A stretch of 64,000 bases of DNA from Neobacillus niacini (lineage in GTDB: Bacteria; Bacillota; Bacilli; Bacillales; Cytobacillaceae), in the NCBI RefSeq assembly GCF_023715785.1, contig NZ_JAMBOX010000002.1, positions 1 through 64,000 of the forward strand, read 5' to 3'. The notes below the pieces were generated by a model. The model saw only the letters and a program-made list of their open reading frames with translations, ran no database searches and was not told the DNA's origin. This document shows, in pieces, positions 35,523 to 43,601 of the stretch. A program made the translations under genes and the position numbers. The stretch's first letter is position 1. Each line of letters starts with the position of its first letter.

Positions 35523-36293
35523 ATGAGCATTCTGGAGACAAAAATTAAGGAGGAACTTGTTGGTTTCAGGGGCAGAATCGGTTTGGCAATCGAGGCAGGG
35601 GACGAAGGGATCTATTTTAACAGTGATGAAGTTTTTCCTTCGGCAAGTGTCATCAAAGTTCCGATTTTACTGGCGGGCCTTAGGCAGGCCGAAGAGGGCC
35701 TGGTGAATCTGGACAAATTAACCGTCATTACTGAAAGGGTGGGCGGCTCGGGAGTGTTACAGAGCCTGTCCTCGCTTGCGTCTCTGACGATCAAGGACCT
35801 CTTGACTTTAATGATTACCGTTTCCGATAATGTGGCAACTAATATGGTAATAGATTTATTGGGAATCGAATCCATTAACCAGGAGATAGAACGGCTGGGG
35901 CTAAAGTCTACCAATCTTAAACGGAAGATGATGGACTTTGCCGCAATACAGCGAGGTTTTGATAATGTTACCTGCCCATCAGATATGGTGAAATGCCTAA
36001 AGGCGATCAACGAAGGAGCATTTTTATCAGGGGAAAGTAAAAAGGTAGCATTGACTATCATGCATGCACAGCAATTTCTCGATAAATTGCCTGCAATGAT
36101 GGACTCTGAAAGGGTGTTTATCGCCAATAAAACCGGTGGGCTGCCGAATGTGGAGCATGATTGCGCCATCTTTAAATACAAAGGGGAAACTGCCTATGCA
36201 GCAGTTTTAACCGATCAGCTTGAAGACAGCTATCGTGCGAAACAGATGATTAGTAGAATCGGCAAGCATATATATGATTATTTGCTAAGTTAA
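35523..36293 (+). CDS. Cytosolic class A beta-lactamase-fold serine hydrolase
   Basis: A 256-residue protein with the penicillin-recognising motifs SVIK (S42, K45), SDN (101-103) and KTG (203-205). It has no signal peptide and is coded three bases after ykfD, so it belongs to the muropeptide recycling operon. A deacylating Glu like E166 of true beta-lactamases is not evident (region LKRKMMDFAAIQRG), which argues against antibiotic resistance. A plausible role is a peptidase or esterase on imported wall fragments, but this is inference. A hairpin terminator closes the operon. Confidence 0.8.
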   Translation: MSILETKIKEELVGFRGRIGLAIEAGDEGIYFNSDEVFPSASVIKVPILLAGLRQAEEGLVNLDKLTVITERVGGSGVLQSLSSLASLTIKDLLTLMITVSDNVATNMVIDLLGIESINQEIERLGLKSTNLKRKMMDFAAIQRGFDNVTCPSDMVKCLKAINEGAFLSGESKKVALTIMHAQQFLDKLPAMMDSERVFIANKTGGLPNVEHDCAIFKYKGETAYAAVLTDQLEDSYRAKQMISRIGKHIYDYLLS

Positions 36294-36301
36294 TAGTGTA
36301 T

Positions 36302-36339
36302 AAAAAGGACCGACCCGTTATATTGAGTCAGTCCTTTTT
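36302..36339. terminator. Bidirectional terminator, end of dpp-ykf operon
   Basis: A 13-bp stem with one mismatch (36302-36314 with 36327-36339) has A and T tracts at its base and separates convergent genes. Confidence 0.75.
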
Positions 36340-36341
36340 CA

Positions 36342-37799
36342 TCAGCCTGTCTTTTCTGTTTCTAAAGGCTTGTATTCCTTCTCCCAGAAATCAGCATCTT
36401 CAATGCCAAGCTTTACCGGGTCAAAAACTGGATCCTTGCCGTCTTTCAGCTGTGCCTCGTAGTCTTTCAGCACTTTCAGGGTAGGTTTGGTGAGCAGTAG
36501 AATCGCGATAATGTTCAGCCAAGCCATACTGCCGACACCGACGTCACCTAATGCCCACGCCATAGACGCTGTTTTCACGCTTCCATAGAACACCATTCCA
36601 CAAATGACTATTTTCAGAGCAAATATTGTCCATGGACGCTTTGTTTTTCTATTAATATAGGCAAGGTTTGTTTCTGCCATGTAATAGTAGGCCATGATTG
36701 TTGTAAAAGCGAAGAAGAATAAAGATAATGCTACGAATGGAGCACCAAAGCCAGGGAAAACTGACTCAACGGCAGCCTGAGTATACCCAGGACCTGGTTC
36801 GATGTCAGCCAAGTTGTTGACGATCGCCGGCTTGTTATCAGGCGTAACATTGTACATGCCGGTAATGATAATCATAAACGCGGTAGCAGAGCAAACCAAT
36901 AAGGTATCGATATAAACGGAAAATGCCTGAACAATGCCTTGCTTTGCCGGATGGGAAACCTCAGCAGCAGCTGCAGCATGCGGACCTGTACCTTGACCGG
37001 CTTCATTGGAATAAATTCCGCGTTTTACACCCCAAGAAATAGCCGCACCCAAAATACCACCGAATGCAGCATCGGCACCAAATGCACTAGAGAAGATTAA
37101 TTTAAGGACACCTGGTAATTCTGAAATGTTCATTAGTACAATAACTAGTGCTACTGTAACATAACCCAATGCCATAAATGGCACAACCAACTCAGCGACG
37201 CGGGCAATCCGCTTTACCCCACCAAAAATGATAATGGCAAGTAAGGCAACTATAATTGCTCCGGTAATTGCAGGGTTGATTCCGAAAGCGTTTTCAACAC
37301 TTAAGGCGATACTGTTTGCCTGAACACCAGGCAAAAGCATACCAGTAGCAAGAACTGTAACACCGGCGAATAACATAGCATACCATTTGATTTTAAGTCC
37401 TTTTTCTATGTAGAAAGCAGGACCACCACGGAATTGACCGTCTTGTTTAACCTTATAGATTTGACCTAATGTAGATTCAATAAATGCGGAGGCAGCCCCT
37501 AAGAAAGCCATTACCCACATCCAGAACACGGCACCAGGGCCCCCGAACGCAATGGCAGTGGCAACCCCGGCAATATTACCGGTTCCAACCCTTCCGGATA
37601 ACGCAATGGATAATGCCTGGAAGGATGAAATCCCCGCCTCGGATTTTCCGCCTTTAAACATTAATTTGAAGATATCCTTCATATGAATTACCTGAAGGAA
37701 TCTTGTTGCGATTGTGTAAAACAACCCTACCCCTAAACAAAGATAAATAAGTGCTTGGCTCCAAATAATGTCATTTAGCCAATTAACAACTGTCTCCAT
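36342..37799 (-). CDS. Sodium/alanine symporter, AGCS family
   Basis: A 485-residue carrier with about 11 helices. The AGCS signature is near SGRVGTGNIAGVATAIAFGGPGAVFWMW, and SNEAGQGTGPHAAAAAEVSHPAKQG is a conserved cytoplasmic loop. It imports alanine, glycine or glutamine with sodium. The C-terminal 35 residues are soluble and charged. It starts ATG with a strong ribosome site and has no co-directional neighbour, so it is probably monocistronic. It could take up D- or L-Ala released by the adjacent peptide operon, but that is guesswork. Confidence 0.93.
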   Translation of the reverse strand: METVVNWLNDIIWSQALIYLCLGVGLFYTIATRFLQVIHMKDIFKLMFKGGKSEAGISSFQALSIALSGRVGTGNIAGVATAIAFGGPGAVFWMWVMAFLGAASAFIESTLGQIYKVKQDGQFRGGPAFYIEKGLKIKWYAMLFAGVTVLATGMLLPGVQANSIALSVENAFGINPAITGAIIVALLAIIIFGGVKRIARVAELVVPFMALGYVTVALVIVLMNISELPGVLKLIFSSAFGADAAFGGILGAAISWGVKRGIYSNEAGQGTGPHAAAAAEVSHPAKQGIVQAFSVYIDTLLVCSATAFMIIITGMYNVTPDNKPAIVNNLADIEPGPGYTQAAVESVFPGFGAPFVALSLFFFAFTTIMAYYYMAETNLAYINRKTKRPWTIFALKIVICGMVFYGSVKTASMAWALGDVGVGSMAWLNIIAILLLTKPTLKVLKDYEAQLKDGKDPVFDPVKLGIEDADFWEKEYKPLETEKTG

Positions 37800-37920
37800 A
37801 AATTTCCCCCTTTGTCCTTTAATGCTTTTTAATTATATAACAATTTTGTTGTTAAATAAAGAATATTCCTTATATTTTGAATATTATTGCAGGATAATTT
37901 TTTTAAAGAGTGTAAAAAAA

Positions 37921-37945
37921 CACGCTGAACAAGTGATTCAGCGTG
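37921..37945 (-). terminator. Terminator of the marR-MMPL operon
   Basis: A perfect 9-bp stem (37921-37929 with 37937-37945) is followed on the minus strand by eight T residues. Confidence 0.8.
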
Positions 37946-37964
37946 CAAATGGATGAATGTTCCT

Positions 37965-40900
37965 CTAATTTTTTCTAAATGGCCACCAGTTGGCTTCTCC
38001 AAAGGTCCTTACCATGACCGGAACAAACAATGGCAGGACAACTAAGGCATATAAGGCGAGCCCGATTAGGAGAATCGTGGCAATTTGCAGCAATGACAAT
38101 ACGCCGGATGGCATCATCGCCGCAAAGGTTCCTCCCAGGATAATTGCTGCCGATATGATGACGGAACCCATTTTCTTCATAGATTCATGAATTGCTTGTT
38201 CTACTGGCAAGTCTTTAAATTCGTTGAAGCGGTCCATTAAGAAAATGCTGTAGTCAATTCCAAGTGCAACCAAAATGACGAAAGCAAAGAATGGTACCGC
38301 CCAACTGATGCCCGTATAACCTAGCCAATTCATGAATATCACTTCGGAAATGGACATCGACGTATAATAGGTCAGGACTAACGAGCCTATCAGGTAAATC
38401 GGCATAATGAACGAGCGCAGCAGGATGATGAGGATTATGCTGATCCCGGTTAGCATCAGGATAACCGTTCGTGTATAATCCGCTTTGGAAATTGAATCTA
38501 AATCCTTATGCATGCTCGATACCCCGCCGACGGCAACCTTAGCATTTTCAAGTTTCGAATCCTTGACGGCACGTTCAACTGCTTGCTTGATCGCTGGGAT
38601 GTGGTCAATGGCTTCGTTTGAATAAGGGTTCTTATTAAAAACCACATCGATTGTCATCACTTTTCGATCCTTGGACATATAGGTGTTCAACACAGGCTCG
38701 AACTCTTCGCTATTCAGCATGTCTTCCGGCATATAGAAACCATTTTGCTGCTGCTTGGATACACCTAACAGGTAATCTTGGGCAGAGGTTAAGCCGTCCG
38801 AAACCTGGTTTAATCCATCGGCACTTTGTGATAAGCCGTCTGAAAGCTGGGTAATTTGGCTGCCAATTGAGTGGAATCCTGTTAGCAGCTCTTGCTGGCC
38901 ATTGGTTATACCGGTAAGTCCATCTGTGAATTTCGGCAAGTTGGTGACGATTTGTCCTTGGCCGTCACCCATTTGATAGAGTGCTGCCTCCAATTTTTCA
39001 AGGCCAGGAAGCAGCTGTTCCATGCCTTTTACCAGTTGTTCTTGACCCGCGATAAGCTGTGAAAATCCACTATCGGCACTAGTAAGTCCGTCATTTATTT
39101 GATTCAGTGCTCCGGCGAATTGCATTGTAGCCATTTGTGTGCCAGGTGCTTGCGGATTGCCCGGGATCCCTTTAATTGTCATTTTAATAGTTTGGTAGTC
39201 AGGGCTTTGAATAATCGTCGGATATTCTTTTTCTAGATTTGAAAAATTTGTATCAAGAGCTGTTAGACTTTGATTTAAAGTTTGCAGATTGCCGGAAATT
39301 TCACCAAGACCTGCGTGTGCTTTCTGGTAACCGGCTAATAATTCCTTGCTCTTCTCTAAGGCCATGGCTGAATTTGATTCAATTTGAGCAAAGCCTTTCC
39401 TTATTTCAGTTGCCCCTAATGAACCATCCTTAATTCCAGTTTCAATAGCTGAGAGTCCGGTTTGAACCTTAGTCAGGTTCGTTTTGATTTCGGTTGTTCC
39501 TTTTATTAATTGATCAATCCCGCTTGTTGCCTGCTCCATTTTCGGCTGGTTTGCCGCCATTTGACTGCTGGCATCGGCGAGACCGTCGCTGATTTGCTTT
39601 ATTCCCTCGTTCCCCTGGTCTAGGCCATTGCTTAATGATTCGGCCTGCTTGGAGATGTAGAGATCGTCAATTGGTTTTCCGGTCGGGCGGGTGAGAGAAC
39701 GAACCGTTTTGACATCATCGATCTTGTTCAGCTCTTGGCTGATACTTTCGGTAATGGCCATATAATCGGCCGTATTCATCTCATCATCGTTTTTAATGAC
39801 AATTTGAGTCGGCATTGATTCACCAGGGCCGAATGATTTGGAAATGATGTTAAAGCCTTTTATCGAAGCATAGTCATCACTGATTTCTTCAAGTGAGTTA
39901 AATGATAATTGATCCTTGTATGTGAACAAGAATGGTACGGTGATGACGGCTACGAGAATGAACGCAATGAATGGGCGTTTTAAGGCAAAGCTGCCCATCG
40001 GTCCCCAAATCTTGCTGTCGCCATGTTCAAGCTTGCCTTTCGTCGGCCAGAACAATTTTTTGCCTAACACGGCCATGAAGAATGGGACGACGGTTCCAAG
40101 GGCAAGCAAAAGGATCGCAACACCGACGGCAACGGCCGCTGCTGATTTATATAGCTGGAAGGTGGAAAACCCGATCGATGCAAATCCAATCAATACAGCG
40201 ATTCCACTGAAAAGTACCGTTTTTCCGGCCGTGCGGTATGTGGTGACAATGGCTTCTGTGACATTTTCTTCACGAGCTAGTTCCTCTTTGAACCGGCTGA
40301 GCAGCAGGATGCAATAGTCCGTTCCGATTCCAAAAAGTACTGCGACCAGGAATATCTGGGTAAAGGTCGACAGCGGAAAATTGACCTGATTAACCAATAT
40401 TGCCACTATCGATTGCGCGGTTAGATAGCTAAACCCTACCGTAATTAACGGAATGATCGGCGCAACTGGTGACCGGAACACAAGCAACAGCACGGCCAAA
40501 ATGAACACTACGGTAATGCCCTCTGTTTTTTTCAGGCCTTCCTGGGAGTTCGTGATCAGGTCCTCGCTAATGACCCAGCTGCCAGTATAATAGTGTTCTA
40601 GCTTTACATCATCAATCGCATTATTCAAGTCTTTTATAATTTCTTTTCCTTCCCGGCCATTGGCGGTAACTTGCAGTGAAACCAGGATGGTTTTCCCGTC
40701 TTTAGAAACAAGCTGATCCTTTAATTCCTCTTGATTAAAATGAGTGAGAATTTCGGTAATGCCAAGTTCTTCCTTATTGGATTCTAGTGCTTTTATAGCT
40801 TTTTCAGCTTCGTCGAAATCTTTGTCGGTTAACTTTTTATCGCTATGAAAAACAAGCGCTGTTTGGAGGTCGGTGCCTTTATTTTCGTTGGATTGTACAT

Positions 40901-41066
40901 CCTTAAGAATTTTTTGGGCCAATGTGGATGAATATCCCTCGGGGACGGTGATTTGGCCTTTTTCCCGAACAAGATTCTCCATATTTGGTGCTACCATGAA
41001 CAGGCCGGCGATGATGGCGATCCAGGCGGCCAAAATAAACCATTTTCCTTTAATGATGACTCTCAC
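37965..41066 (-). CDS. MMPL/RND-family exporter
   Basis: This 1033-residue protein has two blocks of six membrane segments (about residues 165-390 and 830-1020). The first block includes GIGTDYCILLLSRFKEEL and the second ALGIDYSIFLMDRFNEF, the paired Asp-Tyr motifs used for proton flow in MMPL carriers. Between them lies a long extracellular region full of heptad-like NGLDQGNEGIKQISDGL repeats, as in YhgE/Pip-type proteins. Relatives export drugs, lipids or surfactants. The MarR gene just upstream, with only three bases between, suggests an inducible efflux system. Confidence 0.92.
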   Translation of the reverse strand: MRVIIKGKWFILAAWIAIIAGLFMVAPNMENLVREKGQITVPEGYSSTLAQKILKDVQSNENKGTDLQTALVFHSDKKLTDKDFDEAEKAIKALESNKEELGITEILTHFNQEELKDQLVSKDGKTILVSLQVTANGREGKEIIKDLNNAIDDVKLEHYYTGSWVISEDLITNSQEGLKKTEGITVVFILAVLLLVFRSPVAPIIPLITVGFSYLTAQSIVAILVNQVNFPLSTFTQIFLVAVLFGIGTDYCILLLSRFKEELAREENVTEAIVTTYRTAGKTVLFSGIAVLIGFASIGFSTFQLYKSAAAVAVGVAILLLALGTVVPFFMAVLGKKLFWPTKGKLEHGDSKIWGPMGSFALKRPFIAFILVAVITVPFLFTYKDQLSFNSLEEISDDYASIKGFNIISKSFGPGESMPTQIVIKNDDEMNTADYMAITESISQELNKIDDVKTVRSLTRPTGKPIDDLYISKQAESLSNGLDQGNEGIKQISDGLADASSQMAANQPKMEQATSGIDQLIKGTTEIKTNLTKVQTGLSAIETGIKDGSLGATEIRKGFAQIESNSAMALEKSKELLAGYQKAHAGLGEISGNLQTLNQSLTALDTNFSNLEKEYPTIIQSPDYQTIKMTIKGIPGNPQAPGTQMATMQFAGALNQINDGLTSADSGFSQLIAGQEQLVKGMEQLLPGLEKLEAALYQMGDGQGQIVTNLPKFTDGLTGITNGQQELLTGFHSIGSQITQLSDGLSQSADGLNQVSDGLTSAQDYLLGVSKQQQNGFYMPEDMLNSEEFEPVLNTYMSKDRKVMTIDVVFNKNPYSNEAIDHIPAIKQAVERAVKDSKLENAKVAVGGVSSMHKDLDSISKADYTRTVILMLTGISIILIILLRSFIMPIYLIGSLVLTYYTSMSISEVIFMNWLGYTGISWAVPFFAFVILVALGIDYSIFLMDRFNEFKDLPVEQAIHESMKKMGSVIISAAIILGGTFAAMMPSGVLSLLQIATILLIGLALYALVVLPLFVPVMVRTFGEANWWPFRKN

Positions 41067-41069
41067 TTG

Positions 41070-41531
41070 CTATTCCCCCAGTTCATCCTTTTTCTTGTTG
41101 TCGAGTATTTGAGCAAGTTTTTCATAAGTATTGATAAATGTGGTGATTTCCGTTTCATCAAATTTGGTAATGATAGATTCCACCAATTGATGAACTTTTT
41201 CCTGGCATGCGCGAAAAAGTTCCTCCCCAGCCCCTGTTAACGTCAGATAGACGACACGACGGTCATTGACATCACGGGTCCTTTCGATAAGCCCCCGATC
41301 CGCCATCCGACTAATGATGGCAGTTATCGCACTTTTATTGACATCAAAGGCATCGGCGAGTTCGGTTGAGGTACAGCCGCTGGCCTTACGGATATAACTT
41401 AAAACATAATGCTGGTCATTGGTTAAGTCATTGCCCAGTTCCGCCTTGATAAGGGATTCCGCTTTTTTATGTACCTGAAAGGAAACATTCACATAGCGGT
41501 CAATCAAGTCTTGAATTAGGGGATTATTCAT
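41070..41531 (-). CDS. MarR-family transcriptional regulator
   Basis: A 153-residue winged-helix regulator. LTNDQHYVLSYIRKASGCTSTELADAF and the recognition helix NKSAITAIISRMADRGLIERTRD, with the wing DDRRVVYLTLT-type segment, are diagnostic. It is the first gene of a two-gene operon with the MMPL exporter and probably represses both until a small ligand binds. The palindrome at 41560-41578 is the likely operator. GAGGTGACACC-type ribosome site upstream. Confidence 0.93.
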   Translation of the reverse strand: MNNPLIQDLIDRYVNVSFQVHKKAESLIKAELGNDLTNDQHYVLSYIRKASGCTSTELADAFDVNKSAITAIISRMADRGLIERTRDVNDRRVVYLTLTGAGEELFRACQEKVHQLVESIITKFDETEITTFINTYEKLAQILDNKKKDELGE

Positions 41532-41559
41532 TTGGTGTCACCTCTGTTGTTATTGATAT

Positions 41560-41619
41560 TAGTTTAATCATTGAACTATTCACGTGTTAAACTATAAAAC
41601 AATTGAACAATGTAGTCAA
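41560..41619 (-). promoter_or_regulatory. marR promoter and operator
   Basis: On the minus strand TTGACT (41619-41614), a 17-bp spacer and TATAGT (41596-41591) form a good promoter with a start near 41584. A 19-bp near-perfect palindrome (41560-41578, TAGTT...AAACTA, with one mismatched pair) covers about +6 to +24, where a MarR dimer would block transcription. Confidence 0.6.
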
Positions 41620-41683
41620 TTAGGAATTATTAAAAACACCGGGGGAAGAATTTTTAGGGTTCGATGAAGAAGTAAAGGGGTCC

Positions 41684-41788
41684 ATGCACGGTAAAAAAGA
41701 AGGTGTTATTTTTCCCGTGAAAGGGTGGGAAAGGGTGCCGGTGGTAAAAGCACCTCCACAGTTTATCGGACAAGTCTATATAATTTAA
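41684..41788 (+). other. Possible 34-codon reading frame in the 41.53-41.87 kb gap
   Basis: Within this gene-poor gap an ATG at 41684 follows AAAGGGGTCC and opens 34 codons (MHGKKEGVIFPVKGWERV...) to a stop at 41788. The frame stays open upstream to about 41627, so it could also be the tail of a decayed gene. No terminator follows in the right sense. The evidence is weak. Confidence 0.2.
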
Positions 41789-41832
41789 TCTTATTCGAGA
41801 CCGACAGACTTTAGCCTATAAACAAAACAAAA

Positions 41833-41859
41833 AACAAGCCATACTAAGGATGGCTTGTT
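41833..41859 (-). terminator. Terminator of the membrane-cupredoxin gene
   Basis: A perfect 10-bp stem (41833-41842 with 41850-41859) is followed on the minus strand by a T-rich tract, just past the stop at 41867. Confidence 0.8.
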
Positions 41860-41866
41860 GATGAAC

Positions 41867-42757
41867 TTATTCAACAATTACGGTGCCTTTAAACATATTC
41901 ATGCCGCAGCTAAAGGTATATTCCCCAGTTTTGTCGGGCATGAACGTTAATGTCGTTGTGCCAATTTTTAAATCAGCATTGTTAATATTAAAATCAGGCA
42001 TATTAAATTTCGAGAAGCAGCTATTATCGCCTGGATTTTGAATTTCTAGTTCGACTGGAGCACCTTTTTTCACCCGAATGACATTCGGAGCATACCCTCT
42101 GTCCGTAACAAGCATCTTCACCTTAGGTGTTGCTTCATCCGTCACGTCAATCTCCGCCCTTGCCGCAGGCTGTGTGGTCTTCGTTTGTGAAGCCTCGGCC
42201 TGTGCGGCTTCAGTTTTGACAGGGATTTCCACCCAATTACTGCTATACAAAAACAAAAACAGGGAGGCAAATACAACTCCGCCCGCAATAATAGCAAACG
42301 GTGACAATTCCTCTGTTTGAACCGAGTATTTTTGATTGTTATCAGCCAAAATAAAAAGTATGACAAGCCCGATAATCACAATAAAAAGGCCCAATAAAAT
42401 ACCTAAGAGAATGATAGGATTAATGAAGATAAGTAGGACACCTAAAATGGCACCGATAATCCCGCCAAGCAAACCGAATATGGAACTCATCACGATGGCC
42501 AGGAGTCCAATCGGATGCCCCGCCAAAAACCCAACCATAAAACCGATAATCATACTGATGCCGACAACAAGGAACATCTCTCCGGATAAAATGCCGGTTA
42601 TCGTCCCGGAAAGCAACCCTGCCATTGTTGAAATGGCAATCGAAATCATCAAGCCCGGCGTTTTTGCCAGTTGCCCCTTATTTTTGTATAAAAGATAAAT
42701 AGAATAGCCTGTTGTCGCCGCAACGATGATGGCAGAAATAATCATAAAATATGTCAT
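41867..42757 (-). CDS. Membrane protein with extracellular cupredoxin-like domain
   Basis: A 296-residue protein. About five very Gly/Ile/Leu-rich helices fill residues 1-140, one more lies at 155-172, a Thr/Ala-rich linker follows, and residues 212-296 form a cupredoxin-like beta domain. That domain has the MLVTDRGYAPNVIRVKKG opening and ends TFSCGMNMFKGTVIVE. Likely metal ligands are Cys247, Cys284 and Met286/288. A Cys stands where plastocyanin-like domains have their first His. It could bind copper or silver at the outer surface. The membrane part resembles no named transporter that I know. It is monocistronic with its own terminator. Confidence 0.75.
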   Translation of the reverse strand: MTYFMIISAIIVAATTGYSIYLLYKNKGQLAKTPGLMISIAISTMAGLLSGTITGILSGEMFLVVGISMIIGFMVGFLAGHPIGLLAIVMSSIFGLLGGIIGAILGVLLIFINPIILLGILLGLFIVIIGLVILFILADNNQKYSVQTEELSPFAIIAGGVVFASLFLFLYSSNWVEIPVKTEAAQAEASQTKTTQPAARAEIDVTDEATPKVKMLVTDRGYAPNVIRVKKGAPVELEIQNPGDNSCFSKFNMPDFNINNADLKIGTTTLTFMPDKTGEYTFSCGMNMFKGTVIVE

Positions 42758-42858
42758 GTTTAACGTCTCCTCTTATGGGTTACTAACATAAGAGTATTAT
42801 ATAGGTTAAAAAACCATTTACAGCGACAAGAATTGAACGTTTTATGAACATCTCAAAA

Positions 42859-42993
42859 CTATTTTTCTTTTTCGTTTTCCAATGTTTTTTTATAAATCCG
42901 TTTTAGGGTTTCATTTTGCATTTTCATTAAATCCAGCAGGAATTCTTTTTCTTCCTCTTCAAGGTCAAGTTCATCCTTTTTGTTATCCTCCAT
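42859..42993 (-). CDS. 44-residue acidic/coiled-coil small protein
   Basis: An ATG at 42993, six bases after GGGGTGAT on the minus strand, opens 44 codons ending TAG at 42859. The product starts MEDNKKDELDLEEEE and continues as one amphipathic helix (FLLDLMKMQNETLKRIYKKTL) with a Lys/Glu tail. It has no cysteine or membrane segment. The good ribosome site and the helical pattern suggest a real small protein, though I do not recognise it. The gap between it and the cupredoxin gene is about 100 bases. Confidence 0.5.
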   Translation of the reverse strand: MEDNKKDELDLEEEEKEFLLDLMKMQNETLKRIYKKTLENEKEK

Positions 42994-43114
42994 GCAAATC
43001 ACCCCAATTTAACTGATCAATATAATATTACCCGATTTAGCACCAGCTTTAAAGTATGGAAGAATATTAATTAGGTAAAACTGGACGTATTATTAAAATA
43101 TTCCACAATAAGAA

Positions 43115-43395
43115 TTGACTTTTATGATGGAGAACTATATAATTTTTTCTAAAATATAGCTTGAAACAATGACGGGGATTAGTAAATTGAAGCTGTCTTA
43201 CCAAGAGAGGAAACCATTGGTGCGAGGTTTCTTAAGGCAATCAGTTGAACCTGCCTCCGAGTTCTGTATCGGATATTGCTGAAGATACATGCGGATAAAA
43301 TCCGTTATCATGGAAAGAGTATAAAGCAATCGCTTTATGAATTTAGGGTGGTACCGCCAGGCCTTGGTCCCTTTTTAGGATCAAGGCCTTTTTAT
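43115..43395 (+). promoter_or_regulatory. T-box leader (tRNA-Pro sensing) with promoter and terminator
   Basis: A promoter (TTGACT 43115-43120, 17-bp spacer, TATAAT 43138-43143) precedes a leader of about 245 nt. It contains the AGAGAG element near 43204, the specifier region GAACCTGCCTCCGAG with candidate codon CCT (Pro, 43250-43252), and the T-box AGGGTGGTACCGC (43345-43357). The terminator stem pairs 43360-43370 with 43378-43388 and runs into T5. Uncharged tRNA-Pro should favour the antiterminator and switch on the downstream prolyl-tRNA synthetase. Bases 43000-43110 hold nothing I can support. Confidence 0.9.
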
Positions 43396-43402
43396 ATTTA
43401 AA

Positions 43403-43572
43403 AGCGGAAGCGCCTTCGGAACAAGCGCAGCTTGTTCCTGCGAGGATTATTCTAAGGAGCTTTCCTTAGTGGCCAGGGGCGACAGGCATAAGACGAGCCG
43501 GCAGGAAGGCTGCTCTTTAGCCTTCTTGACGGATTGGCTTATGACCCGAGCCCCTTGGCGCTGGAGCTGGAT
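43403..43572. repeat. Bacillaceae intergenic repeat inside the proS leader
   Basis: A 170-bp non-coding element with complementary ends, AGCGGAAGCGCC and GGCGCTGGAGCT. Its internal inverted segments pair GGGGC..ATAAG (about 43477-43492) with CTTAT..GCCCC (about 43538-43555). It is markedly GC-rich against its surroundings. From memory, copies of this kind occur between genes in many Bacillus-group genomes. It lies between the T-box terminator and the proS ribosome site, so it is part of every full-length proS mRNA. Confidence 0.65.
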
Positions 43573-43601
43573 ATATTTTAAAAAAATAATGAGGTGTCAA
43601 A

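Noticed and set aside
35523-36293. Antibiotic-resistance beta-lactamase
   Set aside because: There is no signal peptide and no clear deacylating Glu, and it is embedded in a peptide recycling operon.
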